Notes: a model not told the origin generated them from the sequence alone. DNA of 9,911 nucleotides from Desulfobacterales bacterium (GCA_029940115.1 JAOZRQ010000237.1:1-9911); one strand, 5' to 3'. Shown: positions 1 to 8,513, counted from the first letter of the stretch. A program made the numbers and translations.

Positions 1-702
1 AAGAAAAACTTGGAATGTCAAACAAAGTGTTGTTCCTCGCGTTTGAACCGCAGATCAGGCGGATCACGCGGATTCCACAGATTGCCGTCTTTCTTTGTTG
101 GCGTGGGATTCATCGTTTTTTTGGGTTTGTGCGGGTTTGTGGCTCTCCCAAGCCGGGGTCATGTCGTTTTTATGGCCATCATGCCTGTGCCCGTGATGCG
201 GACGAGGAAAGTCATCAGCCGTCAAAAGTCTTCGGACATGCCAACCTCCTGGAAAAAAGGGTCGACTTTTCTCGAGACGATCCAGACAACTGTCCCCTTG
301 GTGGGACCACAAGGCCCATGCGGTCCTTGTCTGGTCTGAACCTCCCGCATCCGGGGGTTCGGACCACCCCCTCCCTCATTCCTCTCCCAACCATTCAGCC
401 GCATTCTGAAATTGGCAATGGTAAACTGAAAGTTGCAAATTCGGCGAAATCCCAAGCTTCAAGTCGCATTACCATAAACCCTGTTTCTTGGTCAAGGAAA
501 ATCAGGACCCTGTGTACAGGACAAAAATTCGGGAATGGGCAAGAAACCCGGCTTTTTTCCAAACGGGTTGACTCTCCAACTGCAAGAAAATGCCGAATTC
601 ATGATCGTTCAAGTGACTCCCAAAGAGGACTCCGGAAATGGCAGCCACATCAGCTTTTTGACAATAACCCTGAAAAAATATGCTGCGAACATAGAGATAT
701 CC
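1..702. other. Intergenic, repeat-like region without a supported gene
   Basis: I see no convincing gene here. Open frames on both strands translate to Arg/His/Pro/Ser-rich strings without domains. Positions 48-75 and 85-150 (GAACCGCAGATCAGGCGG; GGGTTTGTGCGGGTTTGTGG) resemble the CGCAGAT/GCGGATT intergenic repeat type seen again at 5756-5824. Small hairpins are visible: CCTGT-GT-ACAGG at 509-520, and AACCCG/CGGGTT with a 13-nt loop at 545-569. Positions 408-440 are a low-complexity run of short A/T-rich words. It reads as decayed intergenic DNA upstream of the ATPase gene. Confidence 0.55.
658..684 (+). promoter_or_regulatory. Weak sigma-70-like promoter candidate, distal
   Basis: A perfect -35 hexamer TTGACA (658-663) is followed after a short 15-nt spacer by TATGCT (679-684, 4/6 to TATAAT). 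It would give a leader of about 95 nt before the ATPase start at 785. The short spacer makes it weak, and it competes with the candidate at 703-730. Confidence 0.25.
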
Positions 703-730
703 TTGACTTATTATTTTCTGATGATAAATT
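703..730 (+). promoter_or_regulatory. Weak sigma-70-like promoter candidate, proximal
   Basis: TTGACT (703-708, 5/6 to TTGACA), a 16-nt spacer and TAAATT (725-730, 4/6) lie in a conspicuously A/T-rich stretch ahead of the ATPase gene. The predicted transcription start is near 737, leaving a leader of about 48 nt that includes the AGGAG ribosome site at 771. Confidence 0.35.
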
Positions 731-784
731 TAATACTGTATGTGTCAAAACAACATATTCCAGCAGACAAAGGAGATTGCTTTT

Positions 785-2113
785 ATGAAACGCATGGTGG
801 AACAGGAATTAATCAGTTGGAAGAATTATTCCCGTCGTAAACCGCTTATTATTCGGGGAGCTCGTCAGGTTGGTAAAACATGGCTGGTGGAGAACATCCT
901 GGCGAATCAGTTTGACAGCTTTGTGAAAATCGACTTGGAGAAACGAAAGGATCTTCATGTTCATTTTGCCGGGAATCTGGACTGCCGTCTGATATTGAAC
1001 CATATAGAATTGGCGACTCAGCGAATCATTCCCGGTGAGACCCTGCTTTTTTTTGACGAGATTCAGGCCTGTCCGCGTACCATCACAGCGTTACGATATT
1101 TTTACGAGGAAATGCCGGAACTTCATGTTGTGGCAGCGGGCTCACTGCTGGAATTTGCCTTTGGGGAAATATCAGTTCCTGTCGGCCGGGTGCAGTATCT
1201 GCATCTGCATCCGCTGACTTTCTATGAATATCTTCTGGCAATCGGCAGAGAACCGATGGCCGAATATTCGCTCACACCTCCGGCAGATATCAGCCCGTCT
1301 GTTCAGTATAAGATACTTGAAGAATTGCGGAGTTATTTTTTTGTCGGCGGCATGCCTGAGTGTGTGAAAACCTGGCGGGATTCAGGTTCCATGCTTGAAA
1401 CCTTTCAGGTTCAGTCAGAGATACTGGACTCATATCGGGATGATTTTTCCAAATATAAACCTCACATAGATACGACATGCCTTGATGCCGTTTTTTTGAA
1501 TGTCGCCAAAAGTGTGGGGGAGCAATTGAAATATACCCGTCTTGATACCGGTCATTCCGGCCAGATGAATCGCAAAGCGTTTGATTTGTTAGTCAAATCC
1601 GGGATCATTCAAAAAATTCCTGACTGTGATCCTTCCGGATTGCCATTGGCAGCTACAGCCAACCAAAAAAAGTTCAAAGCGTCTGTATTGGATATCGGGC
1701 TTATGCAGCGTATCAGTCAGGTGCCGGTTGAATTGGAACTGAGGCAGACAGAACTTCTGGCGATGTATCGTGGAAAGCTGGCTGAACAATTTATTGCTCA
1801 GGAACTTTTGGCGTGGCATGGCAGAGAACTGTTTTACTGGGCAAGAGATGCCCGGGGCAGCAATGCCGAAGTGGACTACCTTGCTGTCAGGGAAGGTGCT
1901 GTCTGTCCTGTTGAGGTGAAATCCGGCACAGGCGGAAGTCTGAGAAGCCTTCATCTGATGCTTGAGGCATATCCCAACTGCCCTTATGGCTTGGTATTAT
2001 ATGATGGTGTCTATAGTAAACGCCAGAAACTCAGGTTTCTGCCATTATATTCAGTTGCAACCATTGGCGACAAACATGTCAGTACCTTTTCGACATCAGG
2101 CCGTTCAATATGA
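785..2113 (+). CDS. AAA-family ATPase with C-terminal DUF4143 domain
   Basis: A 442-residue protein with the two-part layout of AAA_14/DUF4143 ATPases. Walker A is GARQVGKT (residues 25-32), Walker B is LLFFDEIQ (87-94), and VVAAGSLLEF (115-124) fits the sensor-like strand. VGGMPE (187-192) is a family hallmark. The C-terminal half carries the PD-(D/E)XK-like set E362-V-D364 and E377-V-K379 that DUF4143 members share. The start was chosen at 785 because AGGAG (771-775) lies 9 nt upstream; an in-frame ATG at 740 has no such site. Length is normal and the frame intact. The family is widespread in anaerobes and mobile, with no agreed function; nuclease activity is not established and should not be assumed. 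It stands alone, convergent to the RND gene, in DNA that looks less GC-rich than its neighbours, which would fit recent acquisition (inference). Confidence 0.9.
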   Translation: MKRMVEQELISWKNYSRRKPLIIRGARQVGKTWLVENILANQFDSFVKIDLEKRKDLHVHFAGNLDCRLILNHIELATQRIIPGETLLFFDEIQACPRTITALRYFYEEMPELHVVAAGSLLEFAFGEISVPVGRVQYLHLHPLTFYEYLLAIGREPMAEYSLTPPADISPSVQYKILEELRSYFFVGGMPECVKTWRDSGSMLETFQVQSEILDSYRDDFSKYKPHIDTTCLDAVFLNVAKSVGEQLKYTRLDTGHSGQMNRKAFDLLVKSGIIQKIPDCDPSGLPLAATANQKKFKASVLDIGLMQRISQVPVELELRQTELLAMYRGKLAEQFIAQELLAWHGRELFYWARDARGSNAEVDYLAVREGAVCPVEVKSGTGGSLRSLHLMLEAYPNCPYGLVLYDGVYSKRQKLRFLPLYSVATIGDKHVSTFSTSGRSI

Positions 2114-2171
2114 CTGATTCTAATGGATTTTGTGGTTCCCTGCTGTACATATGCCCGTCAGACGGTGGAGG

Positions 2172-2240
2172 GAATCGAATGGGAAGGACGGAAGAACCGA
2201 TCTGGCCGATGCGGTCATGGCCCTGGGGATCCTCACAGAT
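2172..2240 (+). pseudogene. Possible remnant of an EF-hand/dockerin-like repeat
   Basis: One plus-strand frame reads NGKDGRTDLADAVMAL (about 2178-2225). This matches the N-G-D-G-x-x-D-L-x-D-A-x-x-A-L pattern of dockerin-like calcium-binding repeats at the C-termini of many secreted Desulfobacterota proteins. The surrounding frame is open from 2130 to 2441, but it lacks a good start, has no second repeat or secretion signal, and runs into the 3' end of the RND gene on the other strand. It may be the stub of a lost secreted-protein gene. A chance match is possible, since only about 16 residues carry the signal. Confidence 0.35.
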
Positions 2241-2365
2241 GCAGGCTCGAATTCGTCCGGCACTCCCCCTGATCTGGAGCGATCCCTATTTCTCAAAAAT
2301 GCCTTGAAACGCTCCGCTTCCATCCATACTAAATCCAATCCCTGTAGTTCCAGGAACACCGGCAA

Positions 2366-5300
2366 CTACGAGGATCGAGAACCAGACTGCGGGGCATCTT
2401 CAAGCTTTGTCGCCAGCCCGAGATCCCCCAAGATTGAGTAGAGTGACGGGATCACAATCAGCACCAGCACGGTGGAGGCCATGATTCCGAAGACGATGCT
2501 CACAGCCAGCGGAATCAGGATCTGGGCCTGCAAGCTCTTCTCCGAGAGCAACGGAAGGAGGCCCGCGATGGTGGTGAGGGAAGTGAGCATCACCGCACGG
2601 AAGCGTTCTCGGCTCGCGTGGCGGGCCGCGTCCGGAATCGTCTCTCCCTGACGCCTGCGCATCTTGATGAACTCCACCAGCAGAATCGAATCGTTGACCA
2701 CGATGCCGGCCAGAGAGACAAACCCCATCATGCTCGGCATGCAGAGCTGGACACCCATGAGCAGATGCCCCCACACTACGCCGATCAGGGCAAAGGGGAT
2801 CGCGACCATCACCACCAGCGGCTCGACATAGTTGCGGAACTGGAAACTGAGCAGGACGAATATCCCGATCAGACCGATGAGAAGCCCTCGGGCCAAGGAG
2901 GAGGAGGTCTTTCCCGATTCTTTTGATTCGCCCTCCACCGACACGCGGATGCCCGGATATTTCATCTCGAAGTCCGGCAAAAACTCTGTCTTCAGCAGCC
3001 GGATGATCTCCGCGGCATTGGCTGTCCGGGGATCGATATCCCCCTGAACCGTCACGGTGCGCTCTCCGTCAACGCTTGCGATCCGGGCATATCCCCGGCC
3101 CGTCTCCAGCACCGCGACGGACCCGATGGGAACCAGCTTTCCGTCGGGCAGGGTGACATGGAAATAGGTCAGATCCGAGAGGCTGTTCTTATCCGCATCC
3201 GCGAGGCGCACATCAACCTCATACGATTCGGATCCCACCTGAATCTCACTCACCGTGGCACCGTAGTACGCGGCTCGGAGCTGGGTGGCGATCATCTCGG
3301 CATTCAGTCCCAAGGGGGTCGCGCCCTCTCTCATGCGGATACGGATCTCCGGCTTTCCAGGACGAAGATCGTCGGAGATATCGAAGACGCCCTTGTAAGA
3401 CCTGAACCAGTCCTGCATCTCCAAAGAAGCCCGTTTCAGCTCCGCCAAGTCGTCTCCCCTCAGTCGAATCTCAATGGGACGTCCCGCGGGGCCGATGGCC
3501 GGCTCAGTGAACTTGAGAGAAATCACATCCGGGATATTCCCGGCCTTCTCCCGCCAGAGGTTCAGCACGTCGTCAATGCGAGCGTTTCGCCTCTCGGCTT
3601 TCAGGAGGTCTGCCGTAATCGTGGCGACGTGGGGCCCCTGCTCATTCGCGTCGGTGTTCGTGTTGTACTGCACGGAGAGGCTCTGGACAAGGTGTTGGCC
3701 CCCGGGTTGCATCGGGGTGAATGCCTCATTCACCGCGTCCATCGCGGTGGTGAGCCGCTTCACCACCGCCTCGGTGCGGGCAAGCGGCGTCCCTTGGGGC
3801 AAAAGGATGCGGGCCTGGACCACATCGCCGTCTATATCCGGAAAGGCCCGGAACTTCAGGAATCCGGCGGCCAACATCCCTGCGGAGAGGATAAACGCGG
3901 CAAGGGTCAGCCCCACAATGAGGTATCGCCAGCTGATCGCGAAGTCCACAAGCTGGCCCAGCATCCTCTCTCGCATCCATTCGATGCCCGAGTTGAATCG
4001 ACGCCTGAACCGGCCCTCCTTTTTCGGGTCATGATGCTTCAGGGAATGAGCCAGATGGTTCGGCAGGATGCAGAACGCCTCCACCAGACTCACCGCCAGC
4101 ACCAATATCAGCACCACCGGCATGACCTTGAGTATCTTGCCGATTGATCCCTCCAGAAATGAGATGGGGCCGAATACGCATATGGTTGTCATAAACGAGG
4201 AGAGCACGCCGACCTTCACTTCGCCAGTTCCGTCCACCGCGGCCTGAAGTGCGGATTTGCCCTTTTGCAGATGGGTGGCCACGTTTTCGGAGATCACGAT
4301 CGCATCATCCATGAGCAGTCCGAGCGCGATGAGCAAGCCCACCATGGTGAGCATGTTCAGAGAGTAGTCAATGGGGGGGAGAAAGAAGAGCGCACCGAGA
4401 AAGGAGACCGGCAGTCCCATGGCCACCCAGAAGGAGAATCGGAAGCTGAAGAAGAGCCACATGGTCAGAAATACCAGGACCAACCCCTGGCCTCCGTTTT
4501 TGGTCAGCATCACCAGACGGTCCCGCACGATGGACGCGATATCCTGGGTAAAAGTGAAGCGGACCGTCGGCGGCTTGATCTGCTCCTCTCGTTCGATAAA
4601 ACGCTTCACTGCATCCAGCACATCCAGCGTGTCTTCGGATGGGGTCTTGGTGATCTTCAGAAGGCCGGCCCGCTGCCCATCGAAGATGATCTTGCTCTCA
4701 TCCTGCTCAAACACATCGCGTATCACCGCGATGTCGCTTAGACGGATCTCCGCGCCGCTCTTGCCGGCGACCACCACAAGGTCTTGAAACTCTTGGGGGG
4801 TTCTCCGCTCATCGGTGAAACGGACCAGGATCTCCTGTTCCGACGTTTCGATGGTTCCGGCGGGCATATCCACACTCTGGCGGGAGATTGCGTCCGCGAT
4901 GGCCGCCATGGAAAAGCCGTACTGCATCAGGGTTTGTGCATGAATCTGGATGCGGATCTGATGATCCGAGAATCCTTGGATCGTCACCAAGGATATGCCC
5001 GCTTCGGTTCGGATCCGGTCTTTCAGATCTTCGCAATAGGCTTTCAGGTCCGGTGGCGACATGGGACCCGTGACCGCCACCGAGATCACGTTGTCTGTCC
5101 GGCCCAGCTCCGCGATCACCGGGTCCTCCGCATGTTCGGGGAAGTCACTAATCGCGTCGACTTCGGTTTTGATGTCATCAATGAACCTGTCAAGGTCTTT
5201 GCCTGGTCGCATCTCAATGACCACCCGGGCAAGCCCTTCCTGGGCTTCCGAGCGGATATCCTCGACATGGTTCACGCCGTCCACCGCGTCTTCGATCCGC

Positions 5301-5488
5301 CGGCAGACCGCCTCCTCAACCTCCTCCGCGGTCGCTCCCGGATAGATCATTCGGACTTCCACCTGGTCTGCGGAGAAATCGGGAAATGTCTCCCGCCGGA
5401 GCGATGAGATGCTGAAGATGCCCATGACAATGAAGATGAGCATCAGCAGATTTGCCGCGGTCGGGTGATTTGCGAAAAAACGGATCAT
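2366..5488 (-). CDS. RND-family efflux permease (AcrB/HAE-like), orphan
   Basis: A 1040-residue inner-membrane pump with the full RND plan, proton-driven in this family: TM1 (about 12-29), a first periplasmic porter domain, TM2-TM7 (about 335-545), a second periplasmic domain, and TM8-TM12 (about 868-1015). TM4 holds the proton-relay pair D394-D395 in GLLMDDAIV, as in AcrB D407/D408. In TM10 the AcrB Lys940 position reads Asn932 in GIVVNDSILL, a variation from AcrB. The start at 5488 is preferred: GGAGG (5493-5497) sits 4 nt upstream and 1040 residues is a typical length. The longer frame to 5638 would only translate the GTGAAC repeats. A start at 5512 (MISKLGGP) is possible but lies ahead of that ribosome site. 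These pumps normally work with a periplasmic adaptor and outer-membrane channel; neither is in the window. The substrate cannot be read from sequence. The frame is intact, ending TAG. Confidence 0.93.
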   Translation of the reverse strand: MIRFFANHPTAANLLMLIFIVMGIFSISSLRRETFPDFSADQVEVRMIYPGATAEEVEEAVCRRIEDAVDGVNHVEDIRSEAQEGLARVVIEMRPGKDLDRFIDDIKTEVDAISDFPEHAEDPVIAELGRTDNVISVAVTGPMSPPDLKAYCEDLKDRIRTEAGISLVTIQGFSDHQIRIQIHAQTLMQYGFSMAAIADAISRQSVDMPAGTIETSEQEILVRFTDERRTPQEFQDLVVVAGKSGAEIRLSDIAVIRDVFEQDESKIIFDGQRAGLLKITKTPSEDTLDVLDAVKRFIEREEQIKPPTVRFTFTQDIASIVRDRLVMLTKNGGQGLVLVFLTMWLFFSFRFSFWVAMGLPVSFLGALFFLPPIDYSLNMLTMVGLLIALGLLMDDAIVISENVATHLQKGKSALQAAVDGTGEVKVGVLSSFMTTICVFGPISFLEGSIGKILKVMPVVLILVLAVSLVEAFCILPNHLAHSLKHHDPKKEGRFRRRFNSGIEWMRERMLGQLVDFAISWRYLIVGLTLAAFILSAGMLAAGFLKFRAFPDIDGDVVQARILLPQGTPLARTEAVVKRLTTAMDAVNEAFTPMQPGGQHLVQSLSVQYNTNTDANEQGPHVATITADLLKAERRNARIDDVLNLWREKAGNIPDVISLKFTEPAIGPAGRPIEIRLRGDDLAELKRASLEMQDWFRSYKGVFDISDDLRPGKPEIRIRMREGATPLGLNAEMIATQLRAAYYGATVSEIQVGSESYEVDVRLADADKNSLSDLTYFHVTLPDGKLVPIGSVAVLETGRGYARIASVDGERTVTVQGDIDPRTANAAEIIRLLKTEFLPDFEMKYPGIRVSVEGESKESGKTSSSLARGLLIGLIGIFVLLSFQFRNYVEPLVVMVAIPFALIGVVWGHLLMGVQLCMPSMMGFVSLAGIVVNDSILLVEFIKMRRRQGETIPDAARHASRERFRAVMLTSLTTIAGLLPLLSEKSLQAQILIPLAVSIVFGIMASTVLVLIVIPSLYSILGDLGLATKLEDAPQSGSRSS

Positions 5489-5531
5489 GGGTCCTCCAAG
5501 TTTGCTGATCATAACGGATTTAGGGGAGCCC

Positions 5532-5622
5532 GTGAACGTGAACTTATACTTGAACCTGCCCGCAAATGAATGCTTATGTTCGGGTTCAAGTTTACGTTCA
5601 CATTCAGGTTCATGTTCACGGA
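5532..5622. repeat. GTGAAC-type degenerate repeat forming an imperfect inverted repeat
   Basis: Variants of GTGAAC/GTTCAC recur across this stretch. Positions 5533-5556 and 5583-5606 are inverted copies matching at 21 of 24 bases, with a 26-nt loop. The end at 5609-5622 (GTTCATGTTCACGG) is a further inverted match to 5530-5543, at 13 of 14. It lies 44 bp upstream of the RND start, so a transcript from further upstream would carry a long hairpin in its leader. No protein family is recognisable in its translations. It looks like a mobile or slippage-generated intergenic repeat. Confidence 0.7.
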
Positions 5623-5755
5623 CAAAGCGGCCTCCCAAAAAGCGTTATAATCAGGAGCGTTTTGAGGCGGTCACAGATCAAGTTCCCTCAAGACATTCGC
5701 CGGATCAATCAATTAAGTACTTGGCCATATATTTTCAGGTATTTGCATTATGAGG

Positions 5756-5824
5756 AACCGCAGATGAACGCAGACAGACGCAGATGCCTGCCTGCCGCGG
5801 ACTCATCCGCGTTCATCCGCGGTT
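5756..5824. repeat. CGCAGATGAACGC-family inverted repeat
   Basis: AACCGCAGATGAACGC (5756-5771) and GCGTTCATCCGCGGTT (5809-5824) are inverted copies matching at 15 of 16 bases around a 37-nt centre that itself contains CGCAGA and GCGGA words. It belongs to a generic intergenic repeat type known from many environmental bacteria, and related words occur at 48-75. Lying 53-121 bp past the tpsA stop, the hairpin could act in 3' end formation or RNA protection. There is no U tract typical of an intrinsic terminator. Confidence 0.7.
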
Positions 5825-5876
5825 TGTGGAAGCTGTCTTCCCAAGAAAAAATCCCGGGAAACTTTTGGCCGGGTAC

Positions 5877-8513
5877 TTATGGCTGCCGATCATCTGTTTC
5901 ACGAACAGACGGATATGCAAATGCCGGACTTGCCCTCAGATCATCAAGAGACGTGGGCATGGCGTCCCATCCGGTTATCGCAAATCGGCTCACATTTTCG
6001 GGGGATCGTGCCGCGCACGGCGTTTTCATCCAGCGGGCCGCGTCAAGCAGATTACCGGGCAGAATCGTCAGGCCGTTGCTGATATCGATATCCGGGGCTT
6101 CGATCCTCACACTTCCCTCATTGCCGCGTTTTGATGTGGCGGTTACGTTGCTGTCCGACGACCTGATGAAATGATCTGCATGAATGAAGATGGCCCCGCC
6201 ATCCCCTTTCTCGGCGTTGGCAGTGACATTGCTCTGATTCAGCACGACAGATTTCGAATGGGTTGCAACATCGCCCCCCTTGCCTTCTCCCTGCATGACA
6301 CTGCTGGTAATTTCGGCATTGAGCAGATAGACTGAATTTCCGGCGTTCACTGAGATTCTCCCGCCTCCTGCACCCATGGCCTCGGTGCTCAAGGAACTCT
6401 CACCAAGCAGCCTGACTGAGTCAACGGAGTCAATGGTGATCGTACCGGCGGCACCGGCTTTCTTCGAGGTCAATCGGCTTGCCGAAAAAATTGAACTCCC
6501 ATCACTCAGCTCAAGCCTTCCGATTTCCATCTCTATGTTGCCGGCATCGCCTCCGCCGGCGCTTGATGTGTTCAGGGAACTCTCATCCTGCATATGGATG
6601 GAAGCGGAAGCCGCATTTTTTGAGCGAATGGTGATCATGCCGGCGTCACCCGAATGGTCTGCCCCACTGGTTGAACTTGCAAAAATGCCGCTGGACAACC
6701 CCGCACGGTCCTTGCCGGCGAGGACCATGTTCTCCACTCGGATATCCATGTTGCCTCCCTGACCCACTCCCGAGGTGGTTGTTCCTATCCATGCACCGTC
6801 TTCAAGTTCCAAGCGACCTGCCTCCAATTCAAGGTTGCCGCCGTCTCCTGCCACTTCTTGTTGACCTTCCGCATTCAAACTGATGAAAGAGCTCACATGT
6901 CCGTTCGACTCAGGCACGATGCATTCACCCGAAAGTCTGACACTGTCTGTTGCCTTGATGCGTATGTTCCCTCCGTCACCTCGTCCCCATGTTGCCGCCC
7001 TGATCCGCGCACCGTCACTGAGAGACAGATTCTTTGCTTCCAATTCGATTGTCCCGCCAGTTCCCGCATCTTTGACATCAGAGGTGTAATCAAAATCAGA
7101 GTTGCAGGTGATAAAACTTCCTATTCCCACACTGGCTTGGCCTGAGAGGCTGATTGAATCGGCAACCCGAATGGCAATGTTGCCGCTCTGGCCTGGCCCC
7201 TGGGTGTTGGCGCTTACCCCTGCGCCGTCTTTCAGGCTTAATCGCTCCGCTTGAATGACAATGTCACCGGAATCGCCCGCATCCGCCTTCTCACTCAGTG
7301 ATCTCGCAAAAATGCCACTCTTTCTGCCGTCCGCGTTCTCACCGGCAATTTCAACGGATCCGGCCGCGTTGATTCTGACCCTGCCCCCTTGCCCTGAACC
7401 TTTGGCATAACTGGTCAGCCCTGAACCTTTGGCAAGCGTCAGTTCGTTCACCCGGATGTCTACGTTCCCTCCGTCCCGGGTTCCGTTCGTATCTGCCATG
7501 ACCATACTGTCATGTAATTCGAATCTCCCCGCACGGATATAAATGTCCCCGGCCCCTTCGTCAGTCGTGCTTATCCATGTGTCATGCAGACGGACATCGC
7601 CGGACGGTGCCGACAATTTCAAATCATCTTTCAGGAGTGTCACTTCACCTGCACCCGCGACACCGGCAATGTTGATTCGTCCTCCGGGTGCCTTGATATC
7701 CCCCGGACGTATTGTTTCCGTTCCCGGCACGGGATTCCCGTCGTCATCATACACCGTCACATCATGCCATCCCTTGTCTTTATCCCATTTCACCTGTGTC
7801 TTCCATGTGGGATTGCCATTTTCATCAACTTTCGGAATGGCGTAATATGTGCCATTTTTCATTTCGACATCTCCGCCGATCAGAGAGATCGTTCTCTCTT
7901 CCGAAACATGGAGGCCAGTTCGGTTGTTCTTCCATTCCTCCTCTGAAATCTCTCCCCGGCCTTCAACGGAAATGGGTGCCACATCATTGTCCAAGAAGCC
8001 GAAGGCAGTGGGTGTTGCAACGGAGAGCACCCCATTCTGCTGAGGCATGGCGTCAAAATGTTCATTTTCCCCCAAGCGCAAATAATCCGCCGTGCTGACA
8101 TGGAACGAGCCGCTCAGGTCCAGAGATGCGTTGGCCCCGAACATCACGCCCGCGGGGTTCAGCAGGTACAGGTCGGCTCCGGGAATGGTTGAGCCGAGTC
8201 TCCCGTCAATCCATGAGGTGTTCCCGTCAGTGACGCGGGAGATGATGTTCTGAACCGAATTCGGGCCTGTGAAAGTGGCACTTTCACCGGAGTGGATGTT
8301 GAACTGCCGGAAGCTGTGGAACAGATTGGGGCCAGCTTGCTGGCCGTGATCGGCCCTGATGTCGTAATCGGGTCCGGAGAGCCTGAGCTGGCCGGCGTTT
8401 CCAACCGTGCCGTCCAGTCTGACGCCCTTCGGGTGGGTCCCGTCGGCATGGACCGGCAGGGCCGTGATGATCCCCAAAAACATTGTGATGATGAATGGTG
8501 TGACAGTTTTCAC
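5877..8513 (-). CDS. TpsA-like filamentous haemagglutinin-type secreted beta-helix protein
   Basis: An 878-residue predicted exoprotein of two-partner (type Vb) secretion. A Sec signal peptide ends at about VHA-DG (residues 23/24). The TPS/haemagglutination-activity domain follows (about 25-150), with DGTVG (35-39), GPNLFHSF (61-68) and the hallmark NPAGVMFG (119-126). From about 290 onward come Gly/Ser-rich imperfect repeats (GGNIxIxATDSVRLSG, LELEDGAWI and similar), typical of a right-handed beta-helix. The C-terminus (about 833-865, with C833, SRFAITG and AMPTSLDDL) resembles the family's conserved end, so the gene looks complete. A roughly 45-residue polar insert (228-272) splits the GGDV...GGRI segment. 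The GTG start at 8513 is supported by AGGAG (8520-8524) 6 nt upstream. No TpsB pore gene is in view, so its transporter must be elsewhere. Role in adhesion, aggregation or surface structure is inferred from the family. It lies downstream of cooC on the same strand. Confidence 0.92.
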   Translation of the reverse strand: MKTVTPFIITMFLGIITALPVHADGTHPKGVRLDGTVGNAGQLRLSGPDYDIRADHGQQAGPNLFHSFRQFNIHSGESATFTGPNSVQNIISRVTDGNTSWIDGRLGSTIPGADLYLLNPAGVMFGANASLDLSGSFHVSTADYLRLGENEHFDAMPQQNGVLSVATPTAFGFLDNDVAPISVEGRGEISEEEWKNNRTGLHVSEERTISLIGGDVEMKNGTYYAIPKVDENGNPTWKTQVKWDKDKGWHDVTVYDDDGNPVPGTETIRPGDIKAPGGRINIAGVAGAGEVTLLKDDLKLSAPSGDVRLHDTWISTTDEGAGDIYIRAGRFELHDSMVMADTNGTRDGGNVDIRVNELTLAKGSGLTSYAKGSGQGGRVRINAAGSVEIAGENADGRKSGIFARSLSEKADAGDSGDIVIQAERLSLKDGAGVSANTQGPGQSGNIAIRVADSISLSGQASVGIGSFITCNSDFDYTSDVKDAGTGGTIELEAKNLSLSDGARIRAATWGRGDGGNIRIKATDSVRLSGECIVPESNGHVSSFISLNAEGQQEVAGDGGNLELEAGRLELEDGAWIGTTTSGVGQGGNMDIRVENMVLAGKDRAGLSSGIFASSTSGADHSGDAGMITIRSKNAASASIHMQDESSLNTSSAGGGDAGNIEMEIGRLELSDGSSIFSASRLTSKKAGAAGTITIDSVDSVRLLGESSLSTEAMGAGGGRISVNAGNSVYLLNAEITSSVMQGEGKGGDVATHSKSVVLNQSNVTANAEKGDGGAIFIHADHFIRSSDSNVTATSKRGNEGSVRIEAPDIDISNGLTILPGNLLDAARWMKTPCAARSPENVSRFAITGWDAMPTSLDDLRASPAFAYPSVRETDDRQP

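Larger units (their letters stand above)
5489..5876. other. Gap between tpsA and the RND gene, no gene
   Basis: This gap holds the GTGAAC inverted repeat (5532-5622) and the CGCAGATGAACGC inverted repeat (5756-5824). The stretch between them (5640-5750) is A/T-richer and has no open frame worth calling. I found no convincing minus-strand promoter for the RND gene, so its transcription signal is unresolved. Confidence 0.6.

Noticed and set aside
222..300. Minus-strand frame ending KVDPFFQEVGMSEDF, possibly the tail of a gene
   Set aside because: Only about 20 residues look protein-like and the upstream part is repeat translation (Gly/Pro/Arg and A/T-rich words). Not enough to call a gene remnant.
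15..788. 257-codon plus-strand open frame upstream of the ATPase gene
   Set aside because: The translation is low-complexity Arg/His/Ser/Pro text with no domain, it runs through repeat-like DNA, has no good ribosome site and overlaps the supported start at 785.
2120..2365. 81-codon minus-strand open frame downstream of the RND gene
   Set aside because: No family resemblance and no clear ribosome site. The opposite strand has the better (still weak) signal.
3158..4147. 329-codon plus-strand open frame, and several others between 2618 and 5407
   Set aside because: All lie antisense to the RND permease, whose frame has clear family motifs throughout. They are shadows of GC-rich coding sequence.
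5489..5638. 50-residue N-terminal extension of the RND permease
   Set aside because: It would translate the GTGAAC repeat array, and RND proteins begin just before TM1, as the start at 5488 with GGAGG does.
5566..6174. 202-codon plus-strand open frame across the gap and the tpsA 3' end
   Set aside because: It crosses two repeat families and lies antisense to the conserved TpsA C-terminus; no recognisable domain.
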